A DNA stretch of 6,161 nucleotides, from contig JBCCRH010000374.1 of NCBI GenBank assembly GCA_039208045.1, positions 1 through 6,161 on the forward strand, written 5' to 3'. The notes beneath the pieces are model-generated. The model ran no database searches. It was not told the DNA's origin and was given only the letters and a program-made list of their open reading frames with translations. The stretch's first letter is position 1. The number at the start of each line of letters is the position of its first letter. Shown here one piece after another: positions 1 through 4,166 of this stretch. Position numbers and translations under genes: made by a program. The DNA is from JBCCRH01 sp039208045. GTDB taxonomy: Bacteria; Bacteroidota; Bacteroidia; Chitinophagales; Saprospiraceae.

Positions 1-57
1 CCGGGAAAAGGGCTAGTCAGAATTCACAAATCTAGGGTTGTTGAACTATACGGTTGA
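1..57 (+). CDS. possible C-terminal tail of an upstream gene (5' end outside window)
   Basis: Frame 1 is open from the first base to a TGA at 55-57 and would encode the last 18 residues of a protein, reading PGKGLVRIHKSRVVELYG. The other two forward frames hit stops by position 33. The mix of basic residues and alternating hydrophobics looks protein-like, and the direction matches all the other genes. Eighteen open codons can occur by chance, and I do not recognise the family, so this is only a suggestion. No minus-strand gene start is apparent here: the CAT triplets at 97-99 and near 147 lead to stops within about 25 codons. Confidence 0.3.
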   Translation, partial: PGKGLVRIHKSRVVELYG

Positions 58-82
58 AAAGAAATTAAATTTTATCAGCAGC

Positions 83-138
83 CCGATTGTAATCGGCATA
101 ATTTAAGTTTACAAAAAAATAAAGCCGATCCTTGATCG
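83..138. repeat. cluster of small CGAT-type inverted repeats in the phosphatase leader region
   Basis: Two short dyads lie between the possible upstream stop and the phosphatase gene. CCGATT-GT-AATCGG (83-96) is a perfect 6-bp inverted repeat with a 2-base centre. CGATC-CTT-GATCG (126-138) is a perfect 5-bp inverted repeat with a 3-base centre. The inner arms also match each other in inverted orientation: ATCGGC at 92-97 and GCCGAT at 124-129. Neither dyad is followed by a T run on either strand, so a classical terminator is unlikely. They could be operator half-sites or chance symmetry. The A-rich stretch 112-123 lies between them. Confidence 0.3.
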
Positions 139-160
139 TGTTGGTACATATTTTATTTCT

Positions 161-183
161 TAGGGGTTGATTTAAAACTCCTA
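161..183 (+). promoter_or_regulatory. 8-bp stem-loop directly before the phosphatase start codon
   Basis: TAGGGGTT (161-168) and AACTCCTA (176-183) pair over 8 positions, seven Watson-Crick and one G-U, around a 7-base loop GATTTAA. The stem ends three bases before the ATG at 187. If the transcript begins upstream of 161, this hairpin would occupy the ribosome landing site and could modulate initiation. The position is seen directly; the regulatory role is inferred. I found no clean TAnnTTTG element upstream. The nearest are one-mismatch forms at 49-56 (TACGGTTG) and 104-111 (TAAGTTTA), so the transcription start of this gene is unresolved. Confidence 0.35.
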
Positions 184-186
184 CTT

Positions 187-1305
187 ATGATTAATCAACA
201 GCAACTTCTTGCTTCATTTTTTTTACTTGCTGGCTTATTCTTAGCTGCCTGTAAAACAACGGAGCCAGTTACATCCAATGAACCACCTCAAAATATAATT
301 CTTTTGATCGGTGACGGCATGGGGCTAGCCCAACTATCTTCTGTATATTATGAAGAGGATTTTGAGCCTAGTTTTTCCCGCTTTCAAACGATTGGTTTGC
401 ACCAAAATGCACCAGTAGGGGCAAAGATTACCGACTCTGCGGCTGGTGCCACCGCCTTTTCTGCTGGCATCAAATCGTATAATGGGGCTATTGCAGTCGA
501 TACGGATACCATGCCGGTTCCTACCATTTTGGAAATGGCCGCAGATCGTGGGCTATCTACTGGGGTAATAGCTACTTCCTCCATTACACATGCTACACCG
601 GCATCCTTTTATGCCCATGTGAAAGTGCGTAAAATGCAAGAAGAAATTGCGCAGCAAATGGTGGCTGCACCCGTCGATTTCTTCGCTGGTGGGGGAATAA
701 AATGGTTCGCTGACCGCAAAGACAAGCTGAATTACCTAGACTCCCTGACAAATAGGGGCTATCGAGTAGATACTACTCGATTGCAATCCTATAAGAACAT
801 AAAAGAAGCCGATAAATGTGGGTTCCTATTAGCGAAAGATGGGATGCCAAAGATGACGGAAGGCCGTGGGGATTTTCTTCCTGACGCTACGGCTTTAGCT
901 TTGGACTTTTTAGACAAAAAAGAAAACGGCTTCTTCTTGATGGTAGAAGGTTCACAGATCGACTGGGGGGGGCATGCGAACGATTCGGAATATATCATTG
1001 AGGAGACGAAAGACTTTAGTAAGGCTGTTGATGTAGCATTAGATTTTGCAGTGCGCGATGGCAATACACTAGTCATTGTCACAGCAGATCACGAAACTGG
1101 GGGGTATGCGCTTTCTGCTGCTGAAGTTCGCCGCCAGCGCAACTACAAATACATTGGGCCAACCTTTTCCACTGGTGGACACACGGCTTCTTTAGTTCCC
1201 GTGTTTGCATATGGCCCAGGGGAGGAAAACTTTAAGGGGATTTACCAAAATGATGCTATTTTTGGAAAGATGCTAAAGGCCCTGGGTTGGCAAATCGTAC
1301 AATAA
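187..1305 (+). CDS. alkaline phosphatase, PhoA family, lipoprotein
   Basis: The 372-residue protein hydrolyses phosphate monoesters outside the cytoplasm. Residues 1-21 form a lipoprotein signal peptide ending in the lipobox LAAC, so Cys22 should be lipidated. The core of the metal-dependent family PF00245 is complete: Asp43 in IGDGMG (metal ligand), the nucleophile Ser84 in TDSAAGATAF, His135 and Thr137 in THATPA, Arg148 (equivalent to E. coli Arg166), Glu254/Asp259/His263 in MVEGSQIDWGGH, Asp301-His302 in TADHETGG, and His332 in GGHTAS. The length is short for the family, as expected without the large insertions of animal enzymes. Compared with E. coli PhoA, position 153 is His and position 328 is Trp, a variant also known from Vibrio and Thermotoga enzymes. 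ATG 187 is the natural start because the signal peptide follows at once. No Shine-Dalgarno is visible. The gene is followed after 2 bases by the oxidase gene, indicating an operon. G8 (965-972) and G6 (1099-1104) runs lie in active-site codons. Confidence 0.95.
   Translation: MINQQQLLASFFLLAGLFLAACKTTEPVTSNEPPQNIILLIGDGMGLAQLSSVYYEEDFEPSFSRFQTIGLHQNAPVGAKITDSAAGATAFSAGIKSYNGAIAVDTDTMPVPTILEMAADRGLSTGVIATSSITHATPASFYAHVKVRKMQEEIAQQMVAAPVDFFAGGGIKWFADRKDKLNYLDSLTNRGYRVDTTRLQSYKNIKEADKCGFLLAKDGMPKMTEGRGDFLPDATALALDFLDKKENGFFLMVEGSQIDWGGHANDSEYIIEETKDFSKAVDVALDFAVRDGNTLVIVTADHETGGYALSAAEVRRQRNYKYIGPTFSTGGHTASLVPVFAYGPGEENFKGIYQNDAIFGKMLKALGWQIVQ
1257..1264 (+). promoter_or_regulatory. possible internal -7 promoter element before the oxidase gene
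   Basis: TATTTTTG inside the end of the phosphatase gene matches the Bacteroidota -7 consensus TAnnTTTG and is identical to the element before the regulator gene. It lies 43 bases upstream of the oxidase ATG at 1308. No TTG or TTTG stands at the expected -33 distance (nearest is TTTA at 1231-1234). Since the codons Ile-Phe-Gly produce the match, chance is quite possible. Confidence 0.2.
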
Positions 1306-1307
1306 CT

Positions 1308-2507
1308 ATGCAAAAAAGCGACATTCTCATCATTGGTGGTGGCGTATTTGGGATGACTGCCGCTATCGAACTAGCTAAACGCGCTTACCAAGTAAGCCTT
1401 ATCAATCCCGACACCATTCCCCACCATCTCGCGGCCTCTACCGATGTGACTAAAGTGGTGCGTATGGAGTATGGTTCTGATACGACTTACTTCGAAATGG
1501 CAGAGCAGTCTATAGCGCTTTGGCGCAAATGGAATGATTATCTGGGGGAGCAGCTGTATCACGAGGTAGGTTTTCTAATGCTTGGTACTGCCCCTTTTGA
1601 TGACCCTAGACAACGCTACGAGCAAGCGAGCATACAGCATTTACAACAAAAGCAATACCCATTCGAGCGATTGAGAGGCGCTGCTATTGCAGACCGCTTC
1701 CCCGCTTTATCCTCTGAGCAATATGAAGAAGCTAGCTTCAATCCTGTAGGAGGCTATGTGGAGTCTGCTAAGGTCATTGCAGCTTTAGCCGCTTACGCTA
1801 AACGCTTAGGAGTACATATCTATGAAGGACAAACAGCTCAGCATTTGACCGTGGAAAAGGGGCATTTGACGGAAGTCAAAACAAAAGAAGGAGCTACCTT
1901 TTCGGCAGATCATACGGTGATAGCTGCCGGTGCGCATACCCCATTGCTACTTCCAGCGCTTCAACCTTTTATGAAGCCAACAGGTCACCCCGTTTTCTTC
2001 TTACGTCCAAGTGACCCATCTAACTTTTTGGCCGAAAAACTACCTGTATTTACCGCTGATATTTCGAATACTGGTTGGTATGGCTTTCCTTACTTGCCGG
2101 AGCTTGGTATTGTAAAAGTGGCGAAACATACTACTGGCTTAGAGATTCATCCAGATAAAGACGATCGCTTGATCTATGCTACGGAAGTAGAAGACTTACG
2201 TCAATTCCTGAAGCAGACCTTCCCAGAACTAGTAGAAGCCCCTGTAGTTTATACGCGTCGGTGCTTGTATACGGATACCTTAGATGGGCATTTTTGGATT
2301 GATCAGCATCCAACAATTAAGGGGCTTAGTGTAAGTTCTGGGGGAAGTGGGCATGGCATGAAGATGGCTCCCGTTCTTGGAGCAGTCACTGCCGATATGG
2401 TAGAGGGTAAATCTAATCCTTATTTAGAGCGTTTTCGCTGGCGGGAGTTGGGCGCAGAAACCTTACAGATAGAGGAGGCTAGGTTTATTGCCCATCAAAA
2501 ATTGTAG
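1308..2507 (+). CDS. FAD-dependent amine oxidase, monomeric sarcosine oxidase / N-methyltryptophan oxidase family
   Basis: The 399-residue protein belongs to the DAO fold (PF01266). Such enzymes oxidise the N-methyl or C-N bond of a secondary amino acid with O2, releasing H2O2 and, for N-methyl substrates, formaldehyde. The N-terminus carries the dinucleotide-binding motif IIGGGVFG (glycines 10, 12, 15). Near the C-terminus, RRCLYTDTLDGHFWID contains Cys319, aligned with the Cys315 that binds FAD covalently in Bacillus sarcosine oxidase. Lys270 and His274 (KVAKH) match its O2-activating Lys265 and substrate-binding His269, and Lys352 in SGHGMKM matches Lys348. Arg52 is conserved, but Lys49 replaces Arg49. 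There is no signal peptide, so it is cytoplasmic, unlike the phosphatase encoded 2 bases upstream. I chose ATG 1308 over the TTG at 1287 because the latter overlaps the phosphatase gene and adds a non-conserved stretch. The family also includes pipecolate and fructosyl-amine oxidases, so the substrate is unassigned. Confidence 0.88.
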   Translation: MQKSDILIIGGGVFGMTAAIELAKRAYQVSLINPDTIPHHLAASTDVTKVVRMEYGSDTTYFEMAEQSIALWRKWNDYLGEQLYHEVGFLMLGTAPFDDPRQRYEQASIQHLQQKQYPFERLRGAAIADRFPALSSEQYEEASFNPVGGYVESAKVIAALAAYAKRLGVHIYEGQTAQHLTVEKGHLTEVKTKEGATFSADHTVIAAGAHTPLLLPALQPFMKPTGHPVFFLRPSDPSNFLAEKLPVFTADISNTGWYGFPYLPELGIVKVAKHTTGLEIHPDKDDRLIYATEVEDLRQFLKQTFPELVEAPVVYTRRCLYTDTLDGHFWIDQHPTIKGLSVSSGGSGHGMKMAPVLGAVTADMVEGKSNPYLERFRWRELGAETLQIEEARFIAHQKL

Positions 2508-2563
2508 ATTTTCGCTAAAATTGGCGATGTTGTGTAATTAGAGCGGCTAATTTCAGCGAATAT
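2508..2563. repeat. 18-bp imperfect inverted repeat between the oxidase and regulator genes
   Basis: The left arm 2508-2525 (core TTCGCTAAAATTGG) and right arm 2546-2563 (core CTAATTTCAGCGAA) are complementary at 15 of 18 positions, with one of the three exceptions able to form G-U in RNA. The loop is 20 bases. The left arm starts on the base after the oxidase stop codon. It also lies within a smaller dyad of the form TCGCnAAnnTTnGCGA (2512-2527). As RNA it could cap the 3' end of the phosphatase-oxidase transcript, although no U run follows. As DNA it supplies spaced copies of the half-site TTCGCT/AGCGAA for a regulator. Confidence 0.45.
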
Positions 2564-2568
2564 TCGCT
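2555..2568. promoter_or_regulatory. 14-bp perfect palindrome, candidate operator of the adjacent regulator
   Basis: AGCGAATATTCGCT is a perfect palindrome ending 10 bases before the -7 element at 2579. It covers the place where the -33 element would be expected. XRE-family regulators commonly autoregulate by binding such dyads in their own promoter. A third copy of the half-site, TTCGCT, is at 2511-2516. The palindrome is seen directly; binding by the gene product is inferred. Confidence 0.5.
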
Positions 2569-2578
2569 TCCTTTGTTG

Positions 2579-2586
2579 TATTTTTG
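2579..2586 (+). promoter_or_regulatory. Bacteroidota -7 promoter element of the regulator gene
   Basis: TATTTTTG matches the consensus TAnnTTTG at every fixed position. It ends only 6 bases before the ATG at 2593. In this phylum transcription usually starts a few bases after this element, so the transcript would begin at or very near the ATG. This placement also argues against the in-frame TTG at 2584 as a start codon, because it lies inside the element. No TTG is present at -33, where the palindrome sits instead. Confidence 0.5.
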
Positions 2587-2592
2587 GCTGCT

Positions 2593-4080
2593 ATGAGTGC
2601 AAAAACACAGAACGAACGGATTATTTTTGGGCTTAAAGTAAAGCAGCTTCGACGCCAAAAAAGCCTCTCCTTTGCTGAGCTTTCCGAAAAATCGGGCATG
2701 TCTGTTTCTTATCTCAATGAAATAGAAAAGGGAAAGAAATTTCCAAAAGCAGCAAAACTCAAGTCGCTTGCCAAAGCACTAGAGGTACCAGAACAAGCGC
2801 TCACTTCTGGTGATTTGGATAAGGCTTTAGCTCCAGTAGGACAGTTGCTGCAATCCAATTTTCTGAACGAATTACCCTTGGATTTATTCGGGATCGAGCT
2901 GGCAAAAGTAGTCGATATCATTGCCAACGCCCCAGCGCGGGTAGGGGCGTTCATTTCTACGCTATTGGAAATATCGCGGAGTTATGCGCTCAAGGAAGAG
3001 AAGTTTTACTTCAGCGCCTTGCGTTCTTATCTGGAGCTACATCATAATTACTTTGAAGATATTGAAGAGGCGGTTAACCGGTTTTGTACGTTATACAGCG
3101 TTCCTGAAAATCGACCGCTAACCAGCAAAGACTTAAAAGCACTTTTAGAAGATCGCTTCAAATACAAAATAGAAGAGGATGGCCTGGACAAGTTTCCAGA
3201 GTTACTTAGCTTGCGTGCTGTCTTTTTACCAAAAGGTAAACGCCTACTGCTCAATAGCCAGCTAAATGCAGTACAGCGGGGTTTCCAATTTGGGAAAGAA
3301 CTAGGCTTCCAGTTTTTGGAATTAAAAGAACGAGCGCACACTTCCTCACTTTTGCGGAGCAAAGTATTTGAAGAAGTACTCAATCACTCTAAAGCTACTT
3401 ACTTTTCAGTGGCCTTGCACATTCCCCGCGATCCCTTTTTGGCGCAGATGCGTGCCTTTTTTGAGCGCGCCACTTGGAATGGCGAAGCTTTTCTTCAAAT
3501 TATGCAAGCCTATGATGCCACTCCAGAAATGTTCTACCATCGACTGACCAATGTGTTACCTCGCTTTTTCAACATGCGGAAACTGTTCTTCATGCGCGTA
3601 GTTCACAATCCAAAAGAAGACCACTTTGAGATCGATAGAGAACTACACTTGGATCGTCGGCACCATCCACATGGCAATGCACTTTCTGAGCATTATTGCA
3701 GGAGGTGGGTATCTCTGTCTCTACTTAAAGATTTGTATCAAATGCAGGGCCAAGGAATGCTAGTTAATACTATTGTTCGCGCGCAGCGCTCTACTTATAT
3801 TGGCACGCAGGATGACTATTTGTGCTTTACGCTAGCGCGCCCTTCTTACCCTACACCTAATAAGAATGTCAGTGTGACCTTAGGCCTATTGGTGAACGAG
3901 CAGACCCGGGAGCAGATTAAATTCTTGGAAGATCCTGCTATACAAGTGCGAGCGGTAAACAATACTTGTGAGCGCTGTGCCGTCGAAAATTGTGCAGAAC
4001 GAGCCGTACCGCCAGTAGTCATTAACCGAAGAGACCGCCTACAGCAGATAGAATCTCGCTTAAAAGAGCTGAGCAGCTGA
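2593..4080 (+). CDS. XRE-family transcriptional regulator with short-chain fatty acyl-CoA sensing domain (RamB/PrpR/MccR-like)
   Basis: The 495-residue protein has a Cro/C1-type helix-turn-helix at about residues 11-67, with LSFAELSEKSGMSVSYLNEI forming the two DNA-binding helices. A long middle part resembles the IrrE/DUF955 fold: the protease helix is present as AVQRGFQFGKELG (about 226-238), but the HExxH zinc site is absent, so it should not be a peptidase. The C-terminal part resembles the ScfR domain (PF09856) and ends with CERCAVENC (Cys459, 462, 467) followed by AERAVPP, the signature region of RamB and PrpR. These regulators respond to short-chain acyl-CoAs and control acetate, propionate or glyoxylate-shunt genes; mycobacterial PrpR has been reported to bind an Fe-S cluster. 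Cys369 or Cys411 could be a fourth ligand here, which is inference. The ATG at 2593 is preferred to the TTG at 2584, which lies in the promoter element. No obvious target gene is adjacent, so its regulon is probably elsewhere, apart from likely autoregulation. Confidence 0.85.
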   Translation: MSAKTQNERIIFGLKVKQLRRQKSLSFAELSEKSGMSVSYLNEIEKGKKFPKAAKLKSLAKALEVPEQALTSGDLDKALAPVGQLLQSNFLNELPLDLFGIELAKVVDIIANAPARVGAFISTLLEISRSYALKEEKFYFSALRSYLELHHNYFEDIEEAVNRFCTLYSVPENRPLTSKDLKALLEDRFKYKIEEDGLDKFPELLSLRAVFLPKGKRLLLNSQLNAVQRGFQFGKELGFQFLELKERAHTSSLLRSKVFEEVLNHSKATYFSVALHIPRDPFLAQMRAFFERATWNGEAFLQIMQAYDATPEMFYHRLTNVLPRFFNMRKLFFMRVVHNPKEDHFEIDRELHLDRRHHPHGNALSEHYCRRWVSLSLLKDLYQMQGQGMLVNTIVRAQRSTYIGTQDDYLCFTLARPSYPTPNKNVSVTLGLLVNEQTREQIKFLEDPAIQVRAVNNTCERCAVENCAERAVPPVVINRRDRLQQIESRLKELSS

Positions 4081-4122
4081 TGCGCGTCAAACATACCCTG
4101 CCACAAGTAGAAGCAAAATCCG

Positions 4123-4130
4123 TATATTTG
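4123..4130 (+). promoter_or_regulatory. Bacteroidota -7 promoter element of the dipeptidyl-peptidase gene
   Basis: TATATTTG fits TAnnTTTG perfectly and lies 36 bases before the ATG at 4167, which would leave a leader of about 30 bases. The upstream element is weak: CTG at 4098-4100, 22 bases away, is the nearest match to TTG. The predicted leader contains an A7 run (4148-4154), the kind of A-rich tract that may replace a Shine-Dalgarno sequence in this phylum. It suggests the peptidase gene is transcribed separately from the regulator gene. Confidence 0.5.
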
Positions 4131-4166
4131 CCACTCTTTTTCTGACCAAAAAAATTCCGATTTGTT

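Noticed and set aside
83..96. Hairpin as a terminator of the upstream gene
   Set aside because: Only a 6-bp stem with a 2-base centre, and no T run follows on either strand.
789..1082. Minus-strand frame of 97 codons
   Set aside because: Shadow of the phosphatase gene, rich in Ser, Lys and Pro, with no domain and no promoter evidence.
1287..1307. TTG at 1287 as start of the oxidase
   Set aside because: It overlaps the phosphatase gene and adds seven residues before the typical family N-terminus. ATG 1308 fits better.
2584..2592. TTG at 2584 as start of the regulator
   Set aside because: It lies inside the -7 promoter element, and an ATG follows three codons later.
3268..3306. Possible metallopeptidase helix (IrrE-like) in the regulator
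   Set aside because: The HExxH zinc motif is absent (QRGFQFGKEL in its place), as is usual for acyl-CoA type regulators.
4067..4078. AGCTG-AG-CAGCT dyad at the regulator stop codon
   Set aside because: Only 5 bp, made largely by coding sequence, with no T run after it. Too weak to call a terminator.
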